This document shows positions 37,596 to 49,253 of a DNA stretch of 64,000 bases, one piece after another. Source of the DNA: Paramecium sonneborni (lineage: Eukaryota > Ciliophora > Oligohymenophorea > Peniculida > Parameciidae); assembly GCA_905182985.1 (NCBI GenBank), contig CAJJDN010000172.1, positions 84,408 through 148,407 on the forward strand. The letters are read 5' to 3'. The notes below the pieces were generated by a model. That model was given only the letters and a program-made list of their open reading frames with translations. It was not told where the DNA came from and ran no database searches. The stretch's first letter is position 1; the number at the start of each line of letters is the position of its first letter. The translations under genes were made by a program, and so were the position numbers.

Positions 37596-38837
37596 TCATT
37601 TTTTTAAATAAATCACACATTTATAGTCAACACTCTATTCCAGACTTTCTAATTTACCTATTCGATAACCACCTTATCCATGAAATAACCATAAAGAGAA
37701 TCTTAAATCTCCTTCCTCATTATCTACATCAGGAAACTTAAGATCAATTTTACTCATTGGACTAAACCCAATACATCTATTTCGTATATAATACCAATAA
37801 ACTTAACCATTCCTACTTTTTCTTGCCAAATGTAAACTTTAAGTTTCTGTATAGAATTCATAAGCATTATCTATTGCACATAATATAAATTAATCTGGCT
37901 CCTTTATGCTTACTCCCCCAATGCAAATTTATGATTATTAATTACATTTAAGCTTTATTAATTCTATGTGTGTTTGAGTAAATGGTTTATTAAACACTTC
38001 ATCATAAACTTTAACGAAACCTTTCATTTCTAAACTCTTTAATTTCAATTATTTCTAAATACAAAACTATATCTGACCAAAAGTATCTAATTAACTATAT
38101 TGATCTAATTCTAATCTCTGATTTGATTAAGTATCACTTTTATCATGTCCAAAAATCCTCTTACTCTAAATTATCTGACTCAGAGGACGTTCTATTAAAT
38201 TTGTTAGATTTTAAATTTAATACAATAATTCTTATACTTATTCTGTAAAACTCTAATGTATTATATTTGCTTTTGAAACTAATGTAATATCTTTACAAAA
38301 TATGGCTGCATCAAAAACTAACCTATTTGCTAAGCATTATAACTTATCTGATGGTTCATAATCTATTGGTTTAAAATCAGGAATCCCTTCTCGATAATAA
38401 ATAATATTATTTATGTCTTTTGCTAATTATTCGAAATCTTTTTCAGTAAGATTTTATTAATCAATGTATTTATGTTTTATAATACAAACTTTACTTTCTT
38501 GAATTTCTTAATTTATAAAATTTGATATTGATTCTTTAACAAATTTGATTTTATTTAGAATAGCTGTTATGCTCATTTGAATAGAATCTGTGAGATCTTT
38601 GTTTTTTTGATTATACTATTTTATTTCTCTACTCCATTCATTTTTTATTAGAGTATCTAAATTAGAAAGACTAATTGATTTATGTCCAAAATGTTCCTCT
38701 CCTAAACATAAACCACATAATGACTTTTTTGATATTTGACACTTTTAATCGAGACATAAATGAATAATTTTTTGATCTACTTCTTTATGTTCTGGAATTG
38801 AACAAAATACATTAGTTGCTTTTTTTAGCAGATTCAT
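37596..38837 (-). CDS. Cys/His-rich (B-box-like) N-terminus protein, 413 aa
   Basis: An intron-less frame from ATG at 38837 (MNLLKKATNVFCSIPEHKEV) to TGA at 37596-37598. The N-terminus has a zinc-finger-like array (CSIPEHKEV...HLCLDQKCQ...SLCGLCLGEEHFGHK), with Cys/His spacing close to a B-box. A helical middle follows. The C-terminus ends GGYRIGKLESLEQS, a signature I associate with a Paramecium-expanded family containing a SPRY/galactose-binding-like module; that association is from memory and unverified. Function unknown; a ubiquitin-ligase-like or scaffold role is only a guess. Confidence 0.75.
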
Positions 38838-39017
38838 AATAAGTTTAAGTTTTTAATTTGAAAGTTAATAAAAAAAGAAAATTTATTTAATGAAATTTTA
38901 TAGTTGATTTTACTGTTATACCATTTAAATAAATGGTAAAAGAGTAAAACAATAAAAAGTTGGTCAACATTATAGAGTTAGATATTATAAATTATTAATT
39001 ATAAAAATAATAAAAAA

Positions 39018-39891
39018 ATGAATTATAAACCGAACCTGAAGATGGATAGTACTTCTGGGTCGTTTAAAAAGCAAGAGTAGACCTCGTCTCTCGAAAATAC
39101 TCAAAAATCAGATTTTAGTGGAATAAATATAAAACCAAATTTTGCTTGTAAACCAGTGTTCAATATTCGCAACTGTTCTCCATAACCTTAAGAAGAAGAA
39201 CCTTAGTTAACTAATACGAAAGATGATTTCTTTAAAACAGGAACATTTTAAGAAAAAATCCCACTTAAAGATAGAATCTAACGATCTGATGAAAAAAAAA
39301 ATACAGCTCCTGTTACAAAAGGATTATATCTACCTGGTTAAGAAGAGCTTTTTAGAAAATAAATATAAGTAGAGAAAAAAGAGATATAATAACCTTAAGA
39401 AAAAAAAGAGGTTTAATCTGGAAAGTTAATTTAAGGAGAATAATATATGCCTTCAATTGGTTAAATAAATAAAAGAGAAGCTGCTTAATTAGGTTCTAAG
39501 AATCCTATAGAAAATAAATTGGCAGTAGCAAATTAGGAAAGAGTATTATAATAACTTGGTAAATTATATTATAATATAAATAGATGAAGCAGAACCAATA
39601 GAAGAACTTGAATTAATTTTATGTCCAGAAGGTTGTGGTAGATAATTTAAATAAGATGCTTTAGAAAAACATGTAAAAGTGTGTAAACAAGTATTTCAAT
39701 AAAAAAGATAAGAATTTAATTCAAAGTAAGCTAGAGTTATTACAAATGATCAATAAAAATTATAACGTTAAGGCTAAATAAAAGAAAAATAATTATAAAA
39801 AAAATAAGGAAAAGCACCTTTAGATCCTAATTGGAAAAAACAATCAGAAGAATTACGTAATTTAATAAAAGAATCTAAGTAATAATAATGA
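39018..39891 (+). CDS. ZC2HC1-family zinc-finger protein
   Basis: First in-frame ATG at 39018 (MNYKPNLKMDSTSGSF; a second Met lies eight codons on), TGA at 39889-39891, intron at 39559-39583 (25 nt); 282 aa. The single recognised element is a C2HC finger near residues 190-215 (ILCPEGCGRQF...LEKHVKVCKQVF), followed by the basic RQEFNSKQARV segment that marks the ZC2HC1/FAM164 family. The N-terminal 170 residues are disordered and rich in Lys, Gln and Pro. Related proteins are often found in ciliated organisms, but the function is not established. The stop lies only 7 bases before the SAXO start codon. Confidence 0.88.
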
Positions 39892-39898
39892 TTATTTT

Positions 39899-40743
39899 AT
39901 GATTAATAATACAATCAAATCCCTTTTTCATTCCTCAAAGACAATACCTTCATCTAATTAATTTCATAACAGATGTGTTTGTGAAATATGTAAATGTGGT
40001 AAACATCATTGTCCTATTCATTCCGATAATATACATGGTGATTTTTAGTCTACATTCCAGTATAATTATTCATTAATATTAGACATGACTACCAACCATG
40101 GAAATCTTGTAAATAGAAACCTTATAATTATGAAAGATAACCTTAAAAACATTTTTATGACCCATCTACATTGTTAAGTTCTTATCAAAGTGAATTTATC
40201 TAAAGACCGATTCCTGAAAAAGAAATTAGAGAATTACCACATTTACCATAATCATTACCTTTTACTGATTAATCTGATTATCAGACAAATTATTTAAAGT
40301 AATATACACATAAACTATTCAGATTTCCATTGCCTTTGAAATCCCCAGTTACAAAAAAACTATATAAATCTGCTCCAAGATAAGTTCCATGGGACACAAC
40401 TTATGGAACCGATTTTATTCCAAAACCAATTGGAGATAGAGAATCATTTAAACCTACTTAATTAAATGGTCCAAATTGTAAACCTGATTTTGGATCTTCT
40501 ACATACAGAACTTCATATGTTCCAATGCCTACTTGTAAACAAGGGAGATATAAAGACCCTCATTAAAGAAATTTATATGGAAATCCTGGTCAAATTGGGG
40601 GTTCAACATATCAAATGGATTATGTAGAAAAACAAAATTCTAATGAAATGTGTCCAGTATTTGCTTTACCTAAAAGACCTGCAAAATTACCTGGTGGTAA
40701 ATCCCATCTAAATTATGATTCTATTAACAATAGATGGATTTGA
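39899..40743 (+). CDS. SAXO/FAM154-like stabiliser of axonemal microtubules
   Basis: ATG at 39899 (MINNTIKSLFHSS), TGA at 40741-40743, intron at 40060-40082 (23 nt); 273 aa. The diagnostic SAXO N-terminal module is present, CVCEICKCGKHHCPIH near residues 25-41. It is followed by Mn-type repeats with the family pattern of Tyr/Pro-rich turns (FKPTQLNGPNCKPDFGSSTY, TYRTSYVPMPTC). SAXO proteins bind and stabilise microtubules of cilia and centrioles, often inside doublets. No other Met precedes the Cys module, so the start is well fixed. Only 7 nt separate it from the upstream ZC2HC1 gene. Confidence 0.93.
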
Positions 40744-40898
40744 TTATTAATTATGATGTTAATAATTTTGAAGATTCAATAAAATAATTTCAAAAATTTT
40801 ATATTTTCTTTTTTTTTGTTATAAATTTATGATTAAAGAGTGTGTGAGTTTCCTTTAAAAAATACTTTAATATAAATAGTGTAAAATATATCATCATC

Positions 40899-41851
40899 TC
40901 ATTTCTTTTTTGTAGCCATACTCATTAATTTTTCTTCCATATCCTTTTATCTTGATATTAACTTTTCTTATAATTCTTATTTAGCTAAATCAAGTTTTCT
41001 TTATATTGCTTCCATTATAATTGGATCCAATAATTCTTCATCAGTTGGTTCAGGTGGAGCTTATTAATCTTCCTAATCAACAGTTTCAATTTATCCATCA
41101 TCTTCAGCTTTTTATTCATGAGGTCGATAAATCAATGCTTCATCTAATGGTAATGGCTACAAAGGCGTATCTACCTATAAATCCATATGAAGTTCCAATG
41201 TTCTTTAATCTGATTTTAAGGCTTGAATCATCAAATCTATATGATTTAAATAAATTTTAAAATGATCTTTAATTGGTAATATATGCACTGATCTAAAATA
41301 TCCAATTTCTGCATGTGTTTTTAATAAATTATTAAATAATTCTGCATCTGTAATTTAATTCTTTTATTGAATAATACTATTGTATCTCAACTCTTGACTA
41401 AACTTGGTGTTATTATTTGTAAATGATAAAAACAATATGTTTATCAATACTTATATACTTTCATCATTTAAAAATTTCAATGATTTTGCAAATATTAGAT
41501 CATTAATTAATATATCAGCTGTTATCTAAAAATCAATATCTCTCAACTAATCTTTACAGTTACTAATTTCAGCAAGCTTATAATTTATAATCTGCTTTTT
41601 ACTTTATGTAAATATTCTATTGTTGCCTTATGTGGTTCTGGATGTGGATAAACATGATCAATATAATATTTAGTTATTGGCAGTGGTAAACTAATATTTT
41701 ATACATTAAATTACTTTGTATTATTTAGTTTACTAATTTTATATTTCTCCATCTCTTTTCGCTATTTTTCTTCTTCCTCTTCTTTTAGTCTTTATTCTTC
41801 TGCTAATCTAGCTGCTTCTTCTTCTTTTTATTTTTGTGTCTTAGGGGGCAT
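40899..41851 (-). CDS. Charged coiled-coil protein, probably axonemal, 300 aa
   Basis: ATG at 41851 (MPPKTQKQKEEEAARLAEEQ), TGA at 40899-40901, introns at 41691-41714 and 41577-41602 (AAG end); the spliced length is a multiple of 3. The first 40 residues are a highly charged helix of the kind found in several ciliary dynein-related proteins. The middle is globular (ILINDLIFAKSLKFLNDESI). A Pro/Glu-rich linker and a C-terminal helix (KQELQEKLISRQKDMEEKLM) end the protein. I cannot assign a named family. The neighbourhood (SAXO, ZC2HC1, DRC7) supports a ciliary role only by association. Confidence 0.8.
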
Positions 41852-42084
41852 TTACAATTATTTAATAATATTTAAAAATATTCTAAAAGTTCATATATTT
41901 TTTATATATAAAGAATTTCTTTCTTAATTCTTGTTTATTCAGTATCAAGATATTTTATATTGCAAAAAAATACTGAAATATAACGTAAGTTTCCGACAAA
42001 ATTTAACTTTAAGAGACTTACTTCATCTAAGCGTCTTTAATAATTTTCAATTAAAGATGAAATTAAATAAAATTCATATGTAAT

Positions 42085-42402
42085 TCATACTTTTAAAGAA
42101 GAACTTTATTTTCTGATTCTTTTTAAGAATGGATTTTTTGAGAATAAAGTCTTATAATCTGTTTCTGTTTCCTTCAAAATATTACCACAAGAAGACAGGG
42201 TTTTTGAAGTTAAAACATCAATAATTTGTCTGTTTGATCTTTCATATTTTAATTGTTTAATCAGAGGGTTTGTTTTCATTTTAAGACCTATATTTTTTAA
42301 GTATCGAGTGACACTTTTCTCAATTTTATGTGATTCATTTCCTTAAAGCTCATTTAAAGTAATTTCAATAGAGTTATCAGAAAACTCATCATAATCTTCC
42401 AT
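42085..42402 (-). CDS. Small protein of unknown function, 105 aa
   Basis: An intron-less frame from ATG at 42402 (MEDYDEFSDNSIEITLNELQ) to TGA at 42085-42087. The N-terminus is acidic and the rest is basic (RYLKNIGLKMKTNPLIKQLK, FLKRIRKQSSSLKV). No signal peptide, membrane segment or known motif. Codon use resembles neighbouring genes, so I take it as a real small gene. It lies about 230 nt upstream of the charged coiled-coil gene, same strand. Confidence 0.6.
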
Positions 42403-42694
42403 TCTAATTATTAATGAAATTATTCATATCAATGATAAACATTTAAATATTAATTTTGTTGTATAAATTTTCTGTTTAAACTCATCACTAAATTTAGAAA
42501 ATATTAATATATATCTTAATGGATTGAACTATATTTACAATAAAATTAATTTCTTGCTTAAATTTGTCTATAATAAATTTTTGAATTAAATCAATAATTT
42601 ATGTTAAAAATCTACCATTCAAGAAGTAATTTTTGTGGCTTGCTATTTTGAAAAATAAAATTATTTAAAGATTAAATACATTATTATTTAAATT

Positions 42695-43196
42695 ATGAGA
42701 ACTCGAAAAGTTCAAGATGGTTCAGTAGGTTTTGATATAAGAGGATAGAGTTTGCCTAAATTTAAAAGAAAAGGCTAATTTGAAAATTATGATGATATTT
42801 TATTAGATATTCCAAATGGAGATTTGATTGAAGGGAAAAATTATTATAAAACTAATTGTGCATCTTGTCATCATTTAGGTTTTATTTTATTTTCTTATTA
42901 TTTTTAGATTTTGAAACTAATTTAGGACCTTCAATAAGAACTGAAAATTTAGAACTAATTGGTCTATGGAATATGGAGGTGGAGATTTAATTTCTTGTTA
43001 AAAATTCATTTGGAATAGAAAAAAATTATGGCAATTTTTATAAAATTCAGAAAAAATGTTTTTAGATACTGCTATGTAATTAGATGGAATTAATGATCCA
43101 TTTATACTTGCTAGTGTTATAACAAAAAAATAGTAATCTGAAATCTAAATATGTTATCAATCTATTTAATACTCAAAATAGTTTATATTAAAATGA
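42695..43196 (+). CDS. Diverged cytochrome c-like protein with an apparent frame shift
   Basis: ATG at 42695 (MRTRKVQDGSVGFDIRG) and a 29-nt intron at 42879-42907. The heme site CASCH follows GDLIEGKNYYKTN, as in class I cytochrome c, and NLGPS corresponds to the GPN(L) turn. Downstream, in the frame ending at TGA 43194-43196, come YGGGDLISCQKFIWNRKKLW and LDTAMQLDGINDPF. The latter aligns with the W, L and Met-ligand region (GTKM.F.G). The two parts are in different frames. The switch must occur at about 42,945-42,985, and I find no acceptable intron there. Either a very short (17-nt) intron, a true frameshift in a pseudogene, or a sequencing error explains it. Confidence 0.5.
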
Positions 43197-43355
43197 CTCA
43201 ATCTATAATTATATATATGTATTTCTCTTATTATTCATCAATCTGTATACTAAATGATCAAATTAATATAGAAAAATTTTGGTTATTTCATTTTATTAAG
43301 TTGGAATCTATGCTATGATATAATAATAATATTCCTATTTTATATATTACTATGA

Positions 43356-43748
43356 ATTAAATAACAAATTACATATGGATAAATAAAATAGTATATAAAT
43401 AGAAATACAAAATTTCTTTTTAAAGACTAAGACTAAGATATTTCTTTGAAATAATAAAAGAAAGATGACAACAAAAATAATGTAATTAGATTATTTGACA
43501 AAATCATTTATTTTAAGGAAATAATAGAAGATTGTCTCATGAAAGATAAAAAATTAATTTTACTCAATGAAATCAATGAATTATCTTCATTAGGCGAATT
43601 TCTAATTACTTCTGTGAAGAAAAGGAGGTAAGGTTCAAAGTTTCAATAAACAATAAATAAAAAATTCATATGTAGATAAAGATTGGAAACACGAAATATG
43701 TATATTTATCAATATGTTTTCTTATCCGCTTTTGTACCAATCAAATGA
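43356..43748 (+). pseudogene. Coding-like stretch without a start codon, possible relic
   Basis: A frame with good codon use runs to TGA at 43746-43748 (FDKIIYFKEIIEDCLMKDKK, INELSSLGEFLITSVKKRR). It is open back to a TGA at 43353, but no ATG occurs before codon 60. It is either the 3' end of a gene whose 5' part has decayed or a chance frame. No homology recognised. Confidence 0.3.
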
Positions 43749-44429
43749 TAAAGGATTATCATCACAACTATTCCAATTCCCAATGTATTGCACAACAGCA
43801 TAATTTCATATTCCATAGATTTATTTATATATATATTATATAATCAATCAAATATAAAAATTTGCTTTATCTAAGATTTATTTAGAATATCAAAATATCA
43901 ATGGCAAATATCAAACAATCATTATATGATAGAATTGATTTCTTTTGTTATATATTAATATTTTGCTTAATATGAAAAAGATTGTATTTAACTATTTTAG
44001 ATTAAAAATAAATCATATCTTTAGCTCACAGGCTATAAAATATTTAATTGATATTGATTTTTCTATTGTTTGAATATCAAACCTAATGTATTTTTCATAC
44101 TCATTAGACATATTGTTCTCAATCAATCAAATTAAGATCAAAACCAACTGACATAAGATGGGATTATATGAAAGTTTAAAATAATAAAATAATGTGTTTT
44201 AGTATATAATTACAAAGCAAATTTTGAAATCGTAGGATGATTGTAAAAAAAGGGGATTTCTTTAATTATCAGTTTTTTTATTAAAAGATAAATTAAAGTG
44301 CTTATAAAGTTTTTTCTTTTACTCAAAATACCAATTAACAGAACTCAATTGGTAGATCAAAATTCAATTCATAAGATAAAACAAAATAAGAAAATCAAAT
44401 AAAAGATTTATAACAGCATCCTTATCAAT
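43749..44429. other. Intergenic, nothing recognised
   Basis: About 680 bases of A+T-rich sequence with no frame of coding character on either strand that I would support. Confidence 0.4.
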
Positions 44430-44751
44430 TTAATTTAAGTTTTAATATCCTTTTATTATTCAGTTTTGACCTCTTTAAACTCTCCCTCTTTTGTAGAAAA
44501 AACTAATTCCTTATATTACTCAGAAATAAAAACCTTATTATTAATTAATTTATTTAGAATTTTCATTACGAATCATAATAGGAATCATTAGATGCTAATT
44601 TTAATTTAATTTTAGGATATCTATTATTAATCCATTTTTATGGAGTAGCAACTAGATTCTATCATTTTGAATCTCTATAATATTCTTTTTTTATTTCTAA
44701 TAAAAATTCTTTTTAAAAAATAAAGTGCAATCCTTCTCTTTAGAACTTCAT
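44430..44751 (-). pseudogene. Coding relic with in-frame TGA and a frame break
   Basis: From ATG at 44751 the minus strand reads MKFQREGLHFIFQKEFLLEI and continues to YYRDSK, then TGA (44662-44664). The same frame goes on with QNLVATPQKWINNRYPKIKL and SNDSYYDSQ before TGA at 44563-44565. A further coding-like stretch (VFISEQYKELVFSTKEGEFK) lies in another frame to about 44,430. TGA at a place where Trp would fit, plus a frame change, suggests a decayed gene. The family is unknown. The 44752-45075 gap on its left side in transcription sense holds nothing recognisable. Confidence 0.4.
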
Positions 44752-45075
44752 TCAATATTTAAACTCTATTATAAATAATATAATATTTATGGCAATTTAG
44801 CTTTAACATTATTGTTCAACAATCATTCAAATACAATTTATTCTAAAGTACTTCTTTCTTATTTTTTTTGGAATGTTAGATTATATTGTCATTTTTTTAT
44901 TAATAATGATAGTCTTAGTGTTGTTAAGTGTAATAATAAGTATATAGTCTTTGAATCTATCTGTTTTTAGTCTAATCAGAATATAAGTTTGTAATCATTT
45001 AACTAATGTTTTTAAAATAATTTAACTAATAATATTTTTAGTTACTCTTAATATAATATTAAAGTTAATTATATA

Positions 45076-45840
45076 TCAAGAATATGAATTAGTTAGTGTT
45101 TCCATTTTTCTTTCTTCTTTATCCAACATAATTAAACTTTAATTGAAACGAGGTTTATCTGTTTTAGTAAATCTTCCTTATTCTCTTGATCGATATTCAG
45201 CTAGATTTTTTCTGATAGGATACCTATAATAAATAAATTAATATTTTTACCTAACTTATTTCCATTATCTATTATGTTTTTTTTCTAAATAAGCAGCAAC
45301 TTTTGCCGCTCTTTCTTCTTTATTTAATTTTTATCCTGGATTTAAAAGTTTTTATTCAATGAGAAAGTCATCCATATATCTTTTTTATCTCTGTTCTTCT
45401 ACTTTTATTTCAGTTTTGAGAACTTGTTAGGCTTCAGCCATTAATTTTTCATAATTAGCAGGCATTCCAAAAGGAATAAAAGGTAGTCTTTATTAAGTTT
45501 ATGCTATATTGTTTTATATTTATTAAAGATCATTTAAGGGTTTAGTTAAGATATCTGAAACATCTAATTCTTCTCCTAATTTTAGATATTTTTAAATTCC
45601 CATCATCAGTTATGGTTGAGTGATTGTTCTATCTTATTATTAAACTTGAGTTATTGCTATCTTAACGTATGGTTGAAATGAACTTGAAGGATTTCCACAA
45701 CTTAAAGTCAGTCTATTAAAACTTTCATTTAATTTCTCTCCAGTTGATTCACTTCCCTCACTTCCAATACTTAACTTTCTTCTTTTATTTATTACTTCAT
45801 TATTCTTATTAGTATTGTATAACTTGAAACCTAAACTCAT
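45076..45840 (-). CDS. CCT-motif protein, probable transcriptional regulator
   Basis: ATG at 45840 (MSLGFKLYNTNKNNEVINKR), TGA at 45076-45078, intron at 45224-45250 (27 nt); 245 aa. The N-terminal half is Ser/Gln-rich. Residues about 160-190 are charged (LNKEERAAKVAAYLEKKH). Immediately after comes RQWKQVRYPIRKNLAEYRSR followed by EQGRFTK, which matches the CCT (CONSTANS/CO-like/TOC1) motif. The spliced intron falls inside that motif, joining QVR to YPIRKN, and this supports the splicing. CCT domains bind NF-Y subunits and DNA in plants and also occur in protists. The target here is unknown. Confidence 0.85.
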
Positions 45841-46194
45841 TTAATTTAATTTATTTAAGGCTGTATTCACCCTAATATTTTATTATTATCAAGATTATAT
45901 AATCAAATTATAATATATTAAATTTCTACTTTTAAATTCAAAAGCAGTTGTTCTAATCATTTTTTTTGTATTAAAATCAAGTTTTCCTTTATATTTTATA
46001 AAAATTTAAATATATTATATATTTTTGCATCTCTATTTGAATGTTTGATATTGAATTTTATCTTATAAGTTTTCTTAAGTATAATGTAATTATTATTATA
46101 ATTTAAAATATTTAGAAATTCAAGATTTTTCTAATTTAATTATAATTAATAAAATTGTATATAAGCTTATTTTTGTTTTACAAATTAATAATAA
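45841..46194. other. Intergenic, nothing recognised
   Basis: About 350 bases between two minus-strand genes. It includes the promoter of the CCT gene. No coding frame or repeat of note. Confidence 0.5.
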
Positions 46195-47337
46195 TCATGA
46201 ATTGATATTATTATACTGATTCAGCTTACATTTTGTGAAGGAATCAGTGTCACTTTTATATATTACATAATCGCCATCTAAAAAATATATCAAAAAGTGT
46301 TTTAATGAACTAGAAAATAGCAAATCACTATAATCTTAATTGAGTTAAAATATTTAATTAGAATCTGAAAATGTTTTCAACTTATAAAGGAGAGTTATAA
46401 TAGTCCCTTAAGAATTTTAATATGGAATAGCAACAGCATTTCCTTTCAAAGTAACATAACTTATTGGAGTCCAATCTTTGTATCTATTTAATACAGCTTC
46501 AATAATGGCCTTATTGCCTTAATATGAAATTTAATAATTATCTTCAAAATCAGTAGAAATAACAAACTCAGATAAATTTTCACTTACTTTTACTAAAGCA
46601 GCACTTTTGAATTTGGTTGTTGATTTTAGAGAAATAATAGTTTATCTCAAAGGAATGTATCCTTAACTATAAGGAACCAAATTATTAGTTCTGAAAATTG
46701 AATCAACCCATAATACACCATCATTTCTATCAGTCATCAATAATCGATAAACCAATTACGAATCCATATAATATGATTTGATATCAAAATCTGTTAAAAA
46801 TAGACTACTTCTATTAAAGTAGGTTTTATCAAAAATGTAAGATGTTGTTCTCATGTACCAAGAAGTAGTTTATACAACTATAGTATAAAATAAGACTCTG
46901 TCATTTTATAACATTATAAAAGTGTTTCCAATAACAAAAGCTTTATCAAATAATTAGATTCCAAGAGGAATATAAACTATACCTCCAAAAGGATTGCAAT
47001 TTACTCCATTACATTAATATCCTTATAAGTAAGCTTCAGATCCGTTTTGCTGACAACCAACAAAAAAGATATTTCCTAATGGATATCCAATTACTCTATT
47101 ACAACTATAACCAGTAGTTTTAGGACCAAGTGTTGAATTTAAAACATTAAGATCGGAATCCAGAAGTAAAAGTTTTTTAGTTGTTTAAATTACATCAATA
47201 GTTCCATTTCCAAATTTTGCCTTATCTACTAAATCCTCATAAGTATCAATATCGAACTCTTATTCAAATAAACAATTAACATTATTCAATTAAGACAAAG
47301 CCTAAGGGAGCAGAACATAAAATATTAATGACATCAT
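46195..47337 (-). CDS. Secreted protein of unknown function, 380 aa
   Basis: An intron-less frame from ATG at 47337 (MMSLIFYVLLPQALSQLNNV, a signal peptide) to TGA at 46195-46197. A Cys-containing region follows (TGYSCNRVIGYPLGNIFFVG, then GYQCNGVNCNPFGGIVYIPL). Repeated beta-type segments occur after that (LVYRLLMTDRNDGVLWVDSI, QISYQGNKAIIEAV). The pattern suggests a secreted beta-propeller-like or surface protein. I see neither a C-terminal membrane anchor nor a GPI signal. It lies between the CCT gene and PIG-A on the same strand. Confidence 0.75.
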
Positions 47338-47452
47338 TATTAAAATTAATATAATTGCATTTTATTTATTTTTTCATATTAAATATATTATTTTATAATA
47401 TTTATATGAAACTCTAAAATAAAGTGTATATAAATAAGAATCCAAATTAGTT

Positions 47453-48844
47453 TCAAATATTTTATTCACTTTTAAATGAATGATCCCCAAACTTTTCTTT
47501 TTATTTTTTATACACTTAATTGAAAATTACAGATTTCTGTATTCTTTGATTAGGTTAAAGAATGTCTAAGATCACTAAAAAAACCAAATCAAGGATTAAG
47601 AGAATCATCAAATATAATCCATAAATTTAACCATTACTAAAACAATCTTTAAATCGTTTAAGTAATGTTTAATTTGATTTTTAAAGTATCTAATAATATA
47701 CTTTTTCAGTTCTTTCTGCTACTTGTTCCCAACTATACATCTATTTAACAAGTTCATGTTATTAATAAACTTAAAAGTTTTTAGAGAGTGGAATAGCCAA
47801 AGTAATTTTATCACAAATGTCTGAAGGAGTTGGATTAGCATATAAAACCATATTTTAAGGTAACACTTCTTTTATTCCTCCTACATTGGTAGAAACAACA
47901 CATAATCCACAAGAAGCAGCTTCAACAATTGCTATACAGAATGCTTCAGTTAAAGAGGTATTTAGAAATATATGACCTCTATTTAAGACATCTTTAACTT
48001 AATGACTTGGAACACTTCCCAACTAAATTTATAATTATTGAATACTAATTCAGTTTAATTTTATAAATGATATCTCTAAATAGTATCTTCTAGTATTCTT
48101 TTCTTAGGTCCATCTCCGCCAATTATAAAATATACTTCAGGATGTTATTTACAAATTATTTATAAGACATCAACAAGTAGATCTACACCCTTTCTATATG
48201 TCATACGACATATAACTACAATATTAATTTTATTGAGTGGATATCTTTTTTAGGGATTGGGTGTAAACTTATTACAATCTACTGCATTTGGGATTACAGA
48301 AATCTCTCTAGGATCTAAAGATGCTCTCATTGATAAATTCTCTTTACTAACATGAGATACAGATATTGAATGATCTGTTTCACATAAAATGTACTTTAGA
48401 ATTTTATTAACATGAAAAGATGCTGCATCATTGAATGCAAATAGAGAATGATCTGTAAATACTGTTTTAAAACCCATAGATTTAGCATGTAATAATAATT
48501 CACCTCCTAAATATGATGTAGCTGCATGAGAATGAACTATATGTATTTCTTCTCTTAATAATATTTATCTAAATAATGGGAGAGTTCCAATATAAGTGAA
48601 TAGAACAACTGTCTAAATAGCAGGAATAAATGGACAATAATAAACTTTTAATCCATTGGTCATATATCGAACTCCAGATCTTCCTTAATATTTATGAGTT
48701 ATTACTATTACTTTATGTCCTCTTTCGATTAGACCTATAAATATTCATACAATCTTAATTACATAATCCAAGTTAAAATATATGCATTTCTACACCTCCT
48801 AAACAAGGATAAAAAAAATCGCAGATTAAACAAATGTTAACCAT
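47453..48844 (-). CDS. PIGA: PIG-A, catalytic subunit of GPI N-acetylglucosaminyltransferase
   Basis: ATG at 48844 ([20 protein letters not shown]), TGA at 47453-47455, introns at 48735-48762 and 48023-48045; 446 aa. Typical GT4 features are seen: the N-terminal GGVE loop and [20 protein letters not shown]. Next come [35 protein letters not shown] and [14 protein letters not shown]. The acidic nucleotide site is [22 protein letters not shown]-terminal hydrophobic segment ([20 protein letters not shown]) anchors it in the ER membrane. PIG-A transfers GlcNAc from UDP-GlcNAc to phosphatidylinositol, the first step of GPI-anchor synthesis. Paramecium surface antigens are GPI-anchored, so this is a core gene. 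Confidence 0.96.
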
Positions 48845-49253
48845 ACAACTAAGTAATTAGTTGTTTTCAACTTTATTATATAGCTTTAATTAAATTTATC
48901 TATCAATTTCTGATAAAAGTAATTTAAAAACATAATCTCATCTTATTTGAAATAAATATTTTAAGGCAATTCAATCTTGATCAAATTTTACTTTACTCCT
49001 AATTGCAAGTAATTATAAAATAATAAATAATTCATATAATTTTGTTTAAACTTAATATAAAATTTATAAAATGCAATCATTTTAATTTAACATTAAATAG
49101 TATTTTGGCTAATATAAAACAATGTTCATTGTTTTAAATAAAGTTATATATTATAGAAATTAAGATAATAGTTTGTATCTTTTTCTGAAAGTATTTGAAA
49201 GTTACAAAATTATTTAAAGAATATTAAATAAAAATAAAATCAATAATGTGAAA
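48845..49253. other. Intergenic, nothing recognised
   Basis: About 400 A+T-rich bases between PIG-A and the hydrolase gene on the same strand. No coding frame supported. It should contain the PIG-A promoter. Confidence 0.5.

Noticed and set aside
47680..48520. Frame changes inside PIG-A that could suggest a pseudogene
   Set aside because: Two ordinary introns (48735-48762 and 48023-48045) restore one frame of 446 codons with all GT4 motifs.
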